Positions 1-7,861 of a stretch of 64,000 bases of DNA are shown here, piece by piece. Location: the NCBI RefSeq assembly GCF_020480685.1, contig NZ_JAJAFU010000013.1:1-64000 (forward strand). Reading direction: 5' to 3'. Under the pieces are notes generated by a model, which saw only the letters and a list, made by a program, of their open reading frames with translations, did no database searches and was not told the DNA's origin. Source of the DNA: Deferrivibrio essentukiensis (GTDB lineage: Bacteria > Chrysiogenota > Deferribacteres > Deferribacterales > Deferrivibrionaceae). Position 1 is the stretch's first letter. Every line of letters starts with the position of its first letter. The translations under genes were made by a program, and so were the position numbers.

Positions 1-17
1 CTTTTCAGAAGTAAATG

Positions 18-62
18 CTGTCTTTGTAAAACCAACCTATTAGTTTTACAAAAGGCAGTTTT
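18..62. terminator. Imperfect hairpin at window edge, possible terminator
   Basis: Arms at 18-32 and 43-58 (core TTTGTAAAAC and its complement) enclose a 10-nt loop. Four T follow on the plus strand; there is no T-run on the minus-strand side. It lies about 40 nt past the end of the minus-strand operon that finishes at 97. It could end a plus-strand gene outside the window or act weakly on the minus transcript. Confidence 0.35.
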
Positions 63-96
63 GTTGTAGTGGCACTTCTTATATTATAATAATACC

Positions 97-447
97 TTAT
101 AAGATTCGTTTTATCAAGTTAAATAGCTCGTGAATTTCAAAAGGTTTTTCCAGGACTTCTATTCCACCTAACTGGTAAACAGATAACATATTATCAATAC
201 TGGAATAAGCAGTAATCACAATAACAGGGGTGTCGCACTCCATACTTTTTAGTCTGCTCAAAAGCTTCATCCCGTCCATAAAAGGCATCATCAAATCAGT
301 AATTATCAAATCATAGTGCTCTGAAATAGCTTTTTCGAAGCCTTCTTCACCATTTTCTGCAACACTGACTTCATACCCTTCAGACGAAAGAATTTTAGTG
401 AGCCCTTCTCTGCTGAAATGGTCATCTTCGATTACTAAAATTTTCAA
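97..447 (-). CDS. Stand-alone response-regulator receiver domain (CheY-like)
   Basis: Single receiver domain with no output domain. Visible landmarks are the acidic pair in VIEDD, the phospho-acceptor Asp in DLIITDLMMP, the switch Thr in VIVITAYSS and the conserved Lys in LEKPF. The reading frame opens at a TTG at 459, but a GGTGGT-like ribosome-binding site sits just upstream of an internal TTG at 447, giving LKILVIEDD as the N-terminus (116 aa), which is where receivers normally begin. It is the last gene of the operon led by the MOSC-MogA gene, 26 bp after tatD. No histidine kinase is adjacent, so its partner is unknown; the kinase-less cluster at 49.8-53.4 kb is one possibility. The receiver fold is certain; the role is not. 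Confidence 0.88.
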   Translation of the reverse strand: MKILVIEDDHFSREGLTKILSSEGYEVSVAENGEEGFEKAISEHYDLIITDLMMPFMDGMKLLSRLKSMECDTPVIVITAYSSIDNMLSVYQLGGIEVLEKPFEIHELFNLIKRIL

Positions 448-473
448 AATAACCACCAATGTTTTATTTGTAT

Positions 474-1322
474 TTAAAAATTATCCAAGCTGCCAAAGAG
501 CTGCTTAAAATTGTTTTCTAATTTTTCTGCTAAAATGTCTATTTTAGTATTTGTTAGTTTTGATAAGGTGTAGGCTGTGTATATCACAAATGAAGGATCA
601 TTTTTTACCCCTCTGAAAGGAATAGGGGTAAGGTATGGACAATCTGTTTCGATAAATACCCTATCTATTGGGACATATTTAACAGTGTCCCTTAAATCAT
701 CGGCTTTTGAGTAAGTTAAAGGGCCTGCATAAGATATGTAAAATCCTCTGTCAAGTGCCCATTTTAAGAGTGTTTTGTCACCGCTGAAACAGTGAATTAT
801 CCCACCGTAAAAATTATCTTTAATAATATTATGAAGGATATTTATTATATCCTTAGATGCATCACGGTTATGTATTACTATTGGCTTTTTATGGTATAAG
901 GCAATGTCAGTAAATGTAAGGAGAGTGCTAATTTGCTTATCTTTTGGCGAAAGGTTTCTAAAATAATCAAGCCCTATCTCTCCAACTGCAATAACTTTTT
1001 CACTTTTTAACAGATTTTCAAAACCTTCTATTTGTGCGACAGAAAAATTTTCAGAATCGTGCGGGTGGACACCGCAGGTAGCATAAACACCTTTGTGTTT
1101 TATTGCAAACTCATATGCATTCTGAGAATCTTTTAGGTCAATGCCAACTGTAATTATCCTTTTCACAGAGTTAGTTATGCAGTCTTCTAAAAAGTAGCCG
1201 CTTTTAAGTTCATCAAAATGTATATGAGCATGGGTATCAGTAAAAAAGAGCCCATGCTCTTTTAGTTGATTAATTTCCTTTATGAAATTTTCAAATTCTT
1301 GTGTATTTTTTTTTAATATCAT
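474..1322 (-). CDS. tatD: TatD-family metal-dependent hydrolase/DNase
   Basis: Amidohydrolase-fold metal-dependent hydrolase of the TatD family, whose members act as 3'-5' exonucleases and in DNA repair. Metal and catalytic motifs appear in order: TDTHAHIHF near residue 28, AVGEIGLDYF, PIVIHNRDA, GIIHCFSG and FIETDCPYLTP. At 282 aa it carries about 25 residues ahead of the first His motif, longer than the family norm; there is no later Met, GTG or TTG before the motif, so the extension is probably real. It follows metG by 19 bp, the common metG-tatD order. The exact substrate cannot be told from sequence. Confidence 0.93.
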   Translation of the reverse strand: MILKKNTQEFENFIKEINQLKEHGLFFTDTHAHIHFDELKSGYFLEDCITNSVKRIITVGIDLKDSQNAYEFAIKHKGVYATCGVHPHDSENFSVAQIEGFENLLKSEKVIAVGEIGLDYFRNLSPKDKQISTLLTFTDIALYHKKPIVIHNRDASKDIINILHNIIKDNFYGGIIHCFSGDKTLLKWALDRGFYISYAGPLTYSKADDLRDTVKYVPIDRVFIETDCPYLTPIPFRGVKNDPSFVIYTAYTLSKLTNTKIDILAEKLENNFKQLFGSLDNF

Positions 1323-1341
1323 CTTGTTATATTGTTAGCAG

Positions 1342-3273
1342 TTACTTAATTATAGTCCCCGGTGCAACCTCATCTGGAAGCTCTAAAACCCTGTGTTTGT
1401 GACCAATTGCTGCAGCCAAAACCATCCCCTCGGACATGAGCCCCATAAGCTTTGCAGGTTTTAAATTGGCCACTACCGCCACAGTTTTACCTACAAGATC
1501 GCCGGGCAGATAACTTTTTGCTATTCCAGCTATAATTTGTCTTGTTTCTTGGCCTAAATCCACCTTTAATTTTAATAATTTTTCAGATTTTTCAACTTTC
1601 TCAGCTTCTATAATTTTGCCCGCTTTTATCTGGACAGTCATAAAATGAGCAAAATCAATTAATTCAACTGCTTTGTCATTATTGTTTTTATCTTCATCCT
1701 TTTTATTTTCACTCTTTATGTTATCTATAATTTCATTTTCATCAAGTCTTGGGAAAATTGGTGTCACCTCGCCTATTTTCCCTCCTGCTTTTAATTGTTT
1801 TACTCGCTTTAACTCTTCAAAACTGTTTTTTTCTACAGGCTCCGTAATGTTTAACTGTTCTCTTATTTTTATGGCGGTATCAGGCATAAATGGATAAATT
1901 AAAAGTGATAATGCCCTTATTCCATCCATAGAAGTGTAAAGAACAGTTTCCAGTCTATCTCTATTTTCTTTATCTTTGGCAAGTGCCCAAGGTGCTGTTG
2001 TATCTATATATTTGTTTAGTGCAGATACAAGCTCCCATATAGCAATTAGTGCCTTGTTAAAAGCCAAGTCTTTTAAGTGAAGTTCAACATTATCAAAAGT
2101 ATCTTCAATTTTCTTGAAAAGTTCCACATCTACCGTGTCTTCCACTTTGTATGCCGGGATATCGCCATTGAAGTAGCGCTTAACCATCCCAAGCGTCCTG
2201 TTTAGAAGGTTGCCAAGATCATTAGCCAAATCACTGTTTATCCTGTGAATTAGTGCTTTAAATGAAAAATCCCCATCAAGCCCGAAAGGAACTTCCCTCA
2301 TTAAAAAATATCTAATGGGGTCGACTCCAAATTTTTCAATGAGCCAGTTTGGATCAATGGCATTTCCAAGGGATTTTGACATTTTTTGCCCCTCCACTGT
2401 CCACCATCCGTGAGCAAAGATAGACTTTGGCAGGTCAATTCCCAAGCTCATCAACATGGTTGGCCAGTAAACGGTGTGGAATCTTAAAATATCTTTACCT
2501 ACAACATGAAAGTCTGCAGGCCAGTATTTTTTTAACTCTGAATTTGCTTCAAAATAATTAAGTGCAGAGATATAGTTTGTCAGAGCATCTATCCATACGT
2601 AAATTACATGCTTTTCATCTCCAGGCACAGGAATGCCCCATTTGAAAGACACCCTGCTCACAGAAAGATTTCTAAGCCCTTCTTTTATGAATGCGATTAT
2701 CTCATTACGTCTTGAAGCAGGCTTTATGAAATCAGGATTTTCCTCTATATGTTTTAGAAGTTTTTCCTGGTATTTTGACATATTAAAGAAATAACTTGGT
2801 TCTTTTAGCTTGGTAGTCTCTCTTCTGCATGACGGGCAGCAGTTTCCATCAAGAAGTTGTGTCTCTGTCCAATATGTTTCGCAAGGGGTACAATACCACC
2901 CTTCATATTCATCAAGATATATATCCCCGTTTTCCTGCATCCTCTTGAATACTTCCTGAACAGTTTTTTTGTGACTTTCATCAGTAGTTCTGATAAAGTG
3001 ATTGTTGGATATATTAAGCTTTTCCCAGAGATTTTTATATCTTTGGACTACACTGTCGGCAAGCTCCTTTGGAGTCATCCCTTTTTGTTGAGCTGCCTGC
3101 TCAATCTTTTGTCCATGTTCATCTGTCCCTGTCAGGAAAAATACATCGTAACCTGACAACCTTTTATATCTACTTATAATATCACAGGCAACTGTTGTGT
3201 AAGCATGCCCTATATGTGGGACATCATTTACATAATATATCGGGGTTGTAACGTAAAAAGTCGGTTTATTCAT
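1342..3273 (-). CDS. metG: Methionyl-tRNA synthetase with C-terminal tRNA-binding domain
   Basis: Charges tRNA-Met with methionine in the cytoplasm. Class I signatures are clear: PHIGHAYT (HIGH) near residue 20 and GQKMSKSLGNA (KMSKS). A zinc knuckle CTPC...CCPSC supplies four cysteines. The last ~110 residues form a Trbp111-like OB-fold tRNA-binding domain (FAHFMTVQIKAGKI, then VVANLKPAKLMG), typical of the dimeric long form; 643 aa is the normal length. A charged, low-complexity linker rich in Asn, Lys and Asp joins this domain to the helical anticodon domain. The start codon overlaps the ricT/PSP1 stop by 4 bp, so translation is probably coupled. High confidence. Confidence 0.98.
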   Translation of the reverse strand: MNKPTFYVTTPIYYVNDVPHIGHAYTTVACDIISRYKRLSGYDVFFLTGTDEHGQKIEQAAQQKGMTPKELADSVVQRYKNLWEKLNISNNHFIRTTDESHKKTVQEVFKRMQENGDIYLDEYEGWYCTPCETYWTETQLLDGNCCPSCRRETTKLKEPSYFFNMSKYQEKLLKHIEENPDFIKPASRRNEIIAFIKEGLRNLSVSRVSFKWGIPVPGDEKHVIYVWIDALTNYISALNYFEANSELKKYWPADFHVVGKDILRFHTVYWPTMLMSLGIDLPKSIFAHGWWTVEGQKMSKSLGNAIDPNWLIEKFGVDPIRYFLMREVPFGLDGDFSFKALIHRINSDLANDLGNLLNRTLGMVKRYFNGDIPAYKVEDTVDVELFKKIEDTFDNVELHLKDLAFNKALIAIWELVSALNKYIDTTAPWALAKDKENRDRLETVLYTSMDGIRALSLLIYPFMPDTAIKIREQLNITEPVEKNSFEELKRVKQLKAGGKIGEVTPIFPRLDENEIIDNIKSENKKDEDKNNNDKAVELIDFAHFMTVQIKAGKIIEAEKVEKSEKLLKLKVDLGQETRQIIAGIAKSYLPGDLVGKTVAVVANLKPAKLMGLMSEGMVLAAAIGHKHRVLELPDEVAPGTIIK

Positions 3274-3983
3274 ATCTTTCCTCCGGTATTTTCATCAATA
3301 AAGTCCTTTAACTCGACATATTCGACACCTTCTTCAACTACATCATAACCATCTTTTTCATACATTAGGCAGCACATAAGCCTTCCGCATACGCCTGAAA
3401 TTTTTCCCGGGTTAAGCAAAAGGTTTTGGTCTTTAGCCATTTTAATGGAAATATTATCAAAATTTCTCAAGAATGTAGAACAACAAAATTCTCGTCCGCA
3501 GATTCCAAATCCACCAAGAATTTTTGTGGCATCCCTGACTCCGACTTGTCGCATTTCTATCCTTGTCTTAAATATTCTTGCAAGATCTCTAACAAGTTGT
3601 CTAAAATCAACTCTACCATCTGCGGTGAAGTAGAAAGTGACTCTTGTCCTATCAAGGGTATATTCGGCTTTTAACAGTTTCATTTCAAGCCCATGCTGCT
3701 CCACAAGTTTTTTACACTCTTCAAGGGCTTTTGGCTCTTCCTCTCTATTTTTTTTGAGATTTTCTATGTCTTGCTCTGTCGCCTTTCTAATAATTTTCTT
3801 AAATTCTTGCCCTTCCGCAGGTATTATTTCTCTATCGGGAAAAACGACAGTAGCCAAATCTTCCCCTTTTTCAGTCTCAATAATGGCAAAATCACCGCGC
3901 TTTAGCTGCACCCCATTTGTTAAAAAATCATATATTTTGCCGGCTCTTTTAAAGACTACGCCGGTGGCATTAACTTTTTTCAC
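3270..3983 (-). CDS. ricT: PSP1-domain protein (RicT/YaaT family)
   Basis: PSP1-domain protein of 237 aa, related to B. subtilis YaaT/RicT, part of the RicAFT complex that carries Fe-S clusters and affects RNase Y-dependent mRNA processing. The C-terminal cysteine set characteristic of the family is present: GICGREFCCSTF, then SGVCGRLMCCL, likely cluster ligands. It lies in the conserved order tmk-holB-ricT-metG-tatD best known from Firmicutes. The start overlaps holB by 14 bp. The family is secure; transfer of the B. subtilis function to this organism is inference, and no RicA or RicF gene is in the window. Confidence 0.92.
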   Translation of the reverse strand: MKKVNATGVVFKRAGKIYDFLTNGVQLKRGDFAIIETEKGEDLATVVFPDREIIPAEGQEFKKIIRKATEQDIENLKKNREEEPKALEECKKLVEQHGLEMKLLKAEYTLDRTRVTFYFTADGRVDFRQLVRDLARIFKTRIEMRQVGVRDATKILGGFGICGREFCCSTFLRNFDNISIKMAKDQNLLLNPGKISGVCGRLMCCLMYEKDGYDVVEEGVEYVELKDFIDENTGGKI

Positions 3984-4908
3984 TAAACTCTCCGTAAAGT
4001 TTAATTATCAAATCCGTTTTAGCAATATTCAGGTTGAAATTGCTTTGTAGCATACTTAGCATGTTTAGTAAATAATTAGAAATTGTCAAATATTTATTAT
4101 TTTGTTCTTTCCGGTATTTTTCAACAAGATTTACATATAATTGGTCAATTATAGCTTTCAATCCATCTTTATCATTCACTCTGAAAATAAAGTCCAAGAT
4201 ATTGTCTAAATCTTCGTAAATATCTGTCTTAATAATTTTATTTGTTTTACTACTTAAATGTTCAATCCCTTTTTTTACCGAGCCGCATGCATATTTGCAT
4301 GCTTCTTCTAATATTTCATTGCTAATGCCACTAAATTTTTCAGTAAGTATTTGCTTTATATAATTGTCATTCAATCTTGAAAACTCAAAATTAAGACACC
4401 TTGATTGTATTGTCGGCAAAAGTTTTTCAGGCAAGTGAGTGACAAGGATAAAAATTGTATTCTCCGGCGGCTCTTCAAGGGTTTTTAAAAAAGCGTTGGC
4501 CGCCTGATGGGTCATTTTATGAGCGTCGTTTATGATAAAAAACTTATACATCCCTCGATAAGGGGATAAAAAAGCGATTTCTCTTAACTCTTTTATTTCG
4601 TCAATCCCAATACTATCCTTTGATTGAGCTTCATCCTTTTTAGATTGGGATAATTTAGAATCAGTTTCTCCTATATTAAGGATAAATATGTCCGGATGAG
4701 AATTATTGTCGGCAAGGCTGCAGTCCTGACAATCACATTGGGAGAAAAAGCTCCCTTTTTGGCAAAGAATACTTTTAGCAAGATTTTTTGCAAAAAGAAA
4801 TTTTCCACACCCTTCAATTCCGGAAAATATATAGGCATTGGCAAACTGTTTTTTTTGAGTAATTTTACTAAATATATCTTTTTCTCTGTCAAAACCTATA
4901 ACTTTCAT
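3970..4908 (-). CDS. holB: DNA polymerase III delta-prime subunit
   Basis: Clamp-loader subunit of the replicative polymerase, AAA+ fold, 312 aa. The P-loop region reads GIEGCGKFLFAK, with Phe where Ser/Thr normally binds the magnesium nucleotide, consistent with delta-prime subunits that do not hydrolyse ATP. Four cysteines near residue 50-62 (CQKG...CDCQDC) form the usual zinc module, and TLEEPPENTIFIL plus IQSRC match the sensor 1 and SRC regions. The ATG overlaps the tmk stop by 4 bp. Fits the conserved tmk-holB pair. Confidence 0.93.
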   Translation of the reverse strand: MKVIGFDREKDIFSKITQKKQFANAYIFSGIEGCGKFLFAKNLAKSILCQKGSFFSQCDCQDCSLADNNSHPDIFILNIGETDSKLSQSKKDEAQSKDSIGIDEIKELREIAFLSPYRGMYKFFIINDAHKMTHQAANAFLKTLEEPPENTIFILVTHLPEKLLPTIQSRCLNFEFSRLNDNYIKQILTEKFSGISNEILEEACKYACGSVKKGIEHLSSKTNKIIKTDIYEDLDNILDFIFRVNDKDGLKAIIDQLYVNLVEKYRKEQNNKYLTISNYLLNMLSMLQSNFNLNIAKTDLIIKLYGEFSEKS

Positions 4909-5537
4909 AACGATAGAATATCCAAAATCTCTTCGTGCACTTCGTTAAGCGGTTTGTTGGCATTAATAATATGGCAATCTTTAAATGCATTGGCGTACCA
5001 AAGAAAACCTTCTCTTACATTTTCAAAAAATGAAATGTCAAGAGATTCAAATTTACCTTCATTTTCAAAAGTCCCGGTATTTTCAAGTCGTTTTCTTGCC
5101 CTTGAAAGAGCTATTTTTGGATCTATATCGAGAATAAATGTAAAGTCAGGATACCTTGTTACTGTAATTTTTGAAAGTGTGTCTAAAATATCTTTATTAA
5201 GCCTTCTACCAAAGATTTGATAAGCATAAGTGGAGGAAAGAAACCTGTCTGTTATCACACTAGTGCCACTTTTAAGCATTGGGATGATTACACGTTTTTG
5301 ATGTTCGTTTCTATCTGCTGCATAAAGAAGCATTTCTGTTATGTGGTCGATGTGATATTTTTTTGAGATAAGAATATCTCTTAAAATACTTCCTACTTCT
5401 GTGCCTCCCGGCTCTTTTGTGACAGATATTTTTGCACCTGACTTTTCAAAAAAGTCAGCCAACATTTTTACCTGTGTGGATTTACCGCATCCATCAATAC
5501 CGTCCAAGGCTATAAAAAGGGGTCTATTTAATTGCAC
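4905..5537 (-). CDS. tmk: Thymidylate kinase
   Basis: Phosphorylates dTMP to dTDP. The P-loop is ALDGIDGCGKST near residue 12; the DR[FY] substrate motif appears as TDRFLSSTYAYQ; TKEPGGTEVG matches the conserved Pro-Gly-Gly segment, and a basic lid region SRARKRLENTG follows. Length 210 aa is normal. The gene overlaps the upstream MOSC-MogA gene by 14 bp and holB by 4 bp, so all three are likely translationally coupled. Confidence 0.96.
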   Translation of the reverse strand: MQLNRPLFIALDGIDGCGKSTQVKMLADFFEKSGAKISVTKEPGGTEVGSILRDILISKKYHIDHITEMLLYAADRNEHQKRVIIPMLKSGTSVITDRFLSSTYAYQIFGRRLNKDILDTLSKITVTRYPDFTFILDIDPKIALSRARKRLENTGTFENEGKFESLDISFFENVREGFLWYANAFKDCHIINANKPLNEVHEEILDILSL

Positions 5538-6453
5538 AGTCGGATTTATCCCCCTGTAATTTCTTTATAGTGTGAGGAATTGCTTCATATATTACTTCAA
5601 GGTTTTCTATTGCACCTTTGGGAGAGCCAGGAAGATTTATTATAAGGCTGTTATTCCTTGTGCCGCATACCGCTCTTGAAACTATTGCATGTTTGGTTTT
5701 TTTAAAGCTTTCCATTCTCATTGCTTCTTCAAAGCCAGGAAGTCTTTTATGAATGAGCTTTTCTGTGACATCCGGTGCGATATCTCTCGGTGAAATCCCT
5801 GTTGAGCCGTTTGTAATGATAAGGTCAAATTCCTGCATATCGGTAAATTCCACGAGCATATTCTCAAGAATATTTTTTTCATCCGGAATCATTTCATATC
5901 TTAGAAATGAAAGTTCAAAATTTTTATTGAGAAAATCGATTATATCTTTACCTGTAATATCTTCTCTTTCCCCTTTGCTCCCTTTGTCACTTAAAGTTAT
6001 GACAGCGGCAGTAAAACCTTTTTTAGGCAATATCTCAATTTTATCGCCTACTTTTATTTCGCCACTCCCTTTAACTGTGGCAAAAATACCTTCTTTGGGC
6101 ATTATACAGTCCCCTGCCTGATAGTATATCGCACATCTGTGGTGACATATTTTGCCTTTTTGTGAAATTGTAAACTCTATATCATTTATCACTATTCTTG
6201 AGCCTACTTTAAGAGTGCAAAGGTCGACACCCTCTGTGGTGATATTTTCGGCAAAATCGCCGCTTTTGACATTTAATCCAAGCTTTACCATTTTTTCTAT
6301 GCTCTCTTTGGCGAGAAAGCTTATCTGTCTATGCCACTTACCAGCGTGGGCATCACCTTCAATACCAAAGTTATCCAACACTTTTGCAGAGTCGACATTG
6401 GTCTTTTTTATCCCTTTCTTATCGCTAACAGATATTGAATAAATTGTGCTCAT
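5524..6453 (-). CDS. MOSC domain-MogA fusion, molybdenum cofactor protein
   Basis: Two domains in 309 aa. Residues ~1-145 are a MOSC domain (GIEGDAHAGKWHRQIS, GDFAENITTEG, and a conserved Cys in GKICHHRCAIY), a fold found in proteins that handle sulfur or molybdopterin. Residues ~147-309 are a MogA/MoaB-type molybdopterin adenylyltransferase (VITLSDKGSKGEREDITG, then TNGSTGISPRDIAPDVT, then NLPGSPKGA). It presumably acts in molybdenum/tungsten cofactor maturation. It heads the tmk-holB-ricT-metG-tatD operon and is divergent from modE and the molybdate/tungstate importer 150 bp away. An AAAGGGGT ribosome-binding site precedes the ATG. Confidence 0.92.
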   Translation of the reverse strand: MSTIYSISVSDKKGIKKTNVDSAKVLDNFGIEGDAHAGKWHRQISFLAKESIEKMVKLGLNVKSGDFAENITTEGVDLCTLKVGSRIVINDIEFTISQKGKICHHRCAIYYQAGDCIMPKEGIFATVKGSGEIKVGDKIEILPKKGFTAAVITLSDKGSKGEREDITGKDIIDFLNKNFELSFLRYEMIPDEKNILENMLVEFTDMQEFDLIITNGSTGISPRDIAPDVTEKLIHKRLPGFEEAMRMESFKKTKHAIVSRAVCGTRNNSLIINLPGSPKGAIENLEVIYEAIPHTIKKLQGDKSDCAIK

Positions 6454-6478
6454 AAATACCCCTTTGCTTTTTTTGAAA

Positions 6479-6505
6479 ATTATACAATTTATCCCTTTAT
6501 GTCAA
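6479..6505 (-). promoter_or_regulatory. Sigma70-type promoter of the MOSC-MogA/tmk/metG operon
   Basis: On the minus strand a perfect TTGACA (6500-6505) and a perfect TATAAT (6479-6484) are separated by 15 bp, about 26 bp upstream of the ATG at 6453. Both hexamers are consensus; the spacer is shorter than the usual 17. No other promoter is evident upstream of this seven-gene unit. Confidence 0.6.
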
Positions 6506-6567
6506 TAAACATAAAATATTCAGGGGTGCAGACAATTTATATTTAACAACACTATAAAAGTTTTATA

Positions 6568-6596
6568 TTGATTTTCGTTATATTTTAGAATATATA
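6568..6596 (+). promoter_or_regulatory. modE promoter, possibly giving a leaderless mRNA
   Basis: TTGATT (6568-6573), a 17-bp spacer and TATATA (6591-6596) predict a start point near 6603-6604, which is the modE ATG itself. There is no Shine-Dalgarno sequence before that ATG. The ModE-type box covers the spacer and the -10 element, as expected for repression. Confidence 0.45.
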
Positions 6597-6599
6597 TCG
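6576..6599. promoter_or_regulatory. ModE-type operator upstream of modE
   Basis: CGTTATAT, 6 bp, then ATATATATCG form an imperfect palindrome closely resembling the known E. coli ModE box (inverted CGNTATATA halves around 6-7 bp). The same arrangement recurs at 6969-6992 in front of the transporter. This position implies autoregulation of modE. Confidence 0.75.
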
Positions 6600-6603
6600 A
6601 ATT

Positions 6604-6954
6604 ATGGATAATAAATCAAAATCGTACAAAATTCTTGGCAGGCTGTGGATAAAAGGTGAAAAGGGCACTTTTTTAGGGCATGGAAGGATTATTTTGCTGG
6701 AAAAGATTGATGAGTATGGCTCTATTTCAGAGGCTGCCAGAGCGCTTGATATGTCTTACAAGCATGCTTGGGATTTGATAAAATTTATGAATAATGAAGC
6801 CAAATTGCCTGTTGTAGAGACGACAAAGGGTGGTAAAGGTGGAGGAGGTGCTAAGGTTACTGAATATGGTAAAAAGTGCATATCATACTATTGGAAGTTA
6901 CAAGAAAGGTTTGAGGAATTTTTGAGAAGAGAAACGGATATATTTAACGAATAA
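6604..6954 (+). CDS. modE: ModE-type winged-helix regulator without Mop domain
   Basis: 116-aa LysR-type winged helix like the N-terminal half of ModE, which represses molybdate transport genes when molybdate is plentiful. Recognisable features are GRIILLEKIDEYGSISEAARALDMSYKHAWDLI (helix-turn-helix near residues 28-58) written here only in part as GSISEAARALDMSYKHAW, and a Gly-rich wing KGGKGGGG. It lacks the C-terminal Mop metal-binding domains of E. coli ModE (262 aa), so oxyanion sensing must be done differently or by another protein; the TOBE-containing ATPase downstream is one candidate. Two ModE-like boxes flank it. Confidence 0.9.
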   Translation: MDNKSKSYKILGRLWIKGEKGTFLGHGRIILLEKIDEYGSISEAARALDMSYKHAWDLIKFMNNEAKLPVVETTKGGKGGGGAKVTEYGKKCISYYWKLQERFEEFLRRETDIFNE

Positions 6955-6968
6955 ATTTTTTTATATGG

Positions 6969-6992
6969 CGTTATATTTTAAAATATATTACG
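6969..6992. promoter_or_regulatory. ModE-type operator upstream of the ABC importer
   Basis: CGTTATAT, 6 bp, then ATATATTACG: the same half-sites and spacing as the box at 6576-6599. It overlaps an AT-rich promoter zone 24-47 bp before the substrate-binding protein ATG. An upstream reading-frame extension starting at 6965 would run through this box, which argues for the start at 7016. Confidence 0.78.
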
Positions 6993-7015
6993 GCTATGTT
7001 GTGATGGAGGAATAT

Positions 7016-7861
7016 ATGAAAAGGGTATTTATTGCATTTATAGTGATAGCTTTTTTGTTGACGGGTGTTGTTAGAGCTGAAGAAAGACTTTTGATATTTG
7101 CCGGTGCGGCATCAAAACCACCTACTGAGGAAGTGGCAAAGCTGTTTAGAGAAAAATATGGGGTAAAGGTTGAAACAGTTTTTGGTGGCTCAGGATATGT
7201 TTTATCACAAATGATATTGGGGAAAATGGGGGATTTATATTTCCCCGGGTCTTCAGACTTTATGGAAATAGCCAAAAGGAAAGGGGTTGTTTTCCCTGAA
7301 ACAGAGAAATATGTGGTTTATCTTGTAAATGCTATAAATGTTCAGAAAGGAAATCCTAAAAATATAAAAACGCTAAAAGATTTAACTAAGCCGGGCTTAA
7401 AGGTTGCTATTGCAAATCCTGAAGGGGTATGCGTAGGTACTTATGCTGTTGAAATAATTGAGAAGAACTTTACTGAAGAAGAGAAACAGCAGTTTAGAAA
7501 AAATCTTATAAATTATACGGGGAGCTGTGAAAAAACTGCAACTGCGATCTCTCTAAAGGCAGCAGATGCGGTTATAGGCTGGCGTGTATTTGAATATTGG
7601 GACCCGGAAAGGATTGAAACTATCCCCTTAAAACAAGAAGAATTGTCAAGAATAGGATATATCCCTATCGCTATATCAAAATTTACTAAAAATATGGGGT
7701 TGGCACAAAAATTTATTGACTTTTTGGATACTGAAGAGGCAAAAAGTGTCTACAGAAAGTATAAATATTTTATGACCCCTGAAGAAGCTAAATCGTGGAT
7801 TGGGGTTGAAAAACCAATAGGGGGGGAATATAAAGTTCCTGAGATATGGCTGAAAAAATAA
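7016..7861 (+). CDS. modA: Molybdate/tungstate ABC transporter substrate-binding protein
   Basis: Periplasmic oxyanion-binding protein, 281 aa, with a signal peptide (MKRVFIAFIVIAFLLTGVV, cleavage after VRA). The mature start LLIFAGAASKPPTEEV matches ModA/WtpA-type proteins, where an alpha-amino/Ser cluster binds the oxyanion. The start at 7016 is chosen because GGAGG lies 5 bp upstream and the signal peptide begins there; the longer frame from 6965 crosses the ModE box. It overlaps the permease gene by 16 bp. Whether the ligand is molybdate or tungstate cannot be decided from sequence. Confidence 0.9.
   Translation: MKRVFIAFIVIAFLLTGVVRAEERLLIFAGAASKPPTEEVAKLFREKYGVKVETVFGGSGYVLSQMILGKMGDLYFPGSSDFMEIAKRKGVVFPETEKYVVYLVNAINVQKGNPKNIKTLKDLTKPGLKVAIANPEGVCVGTYAVEIIEKNFTEEEKQQFRKNLINYTGSCEKTATAISLKAADAVIGWRVFEYWDPERIETIPLKQEELSRIGYIPIAISKFTKNMGLAQKFIDFLDTEEAKSVYRKYKYFMTPEEAKSWIGVEKPIGGEYKVPEIWLKK

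Noticed and set aside
6965-7015. Upstream extension of modA
   Set aside because: Would run through the ModE-type box and put 17 residues before a good signal peptide; GGAGG favours 7016.
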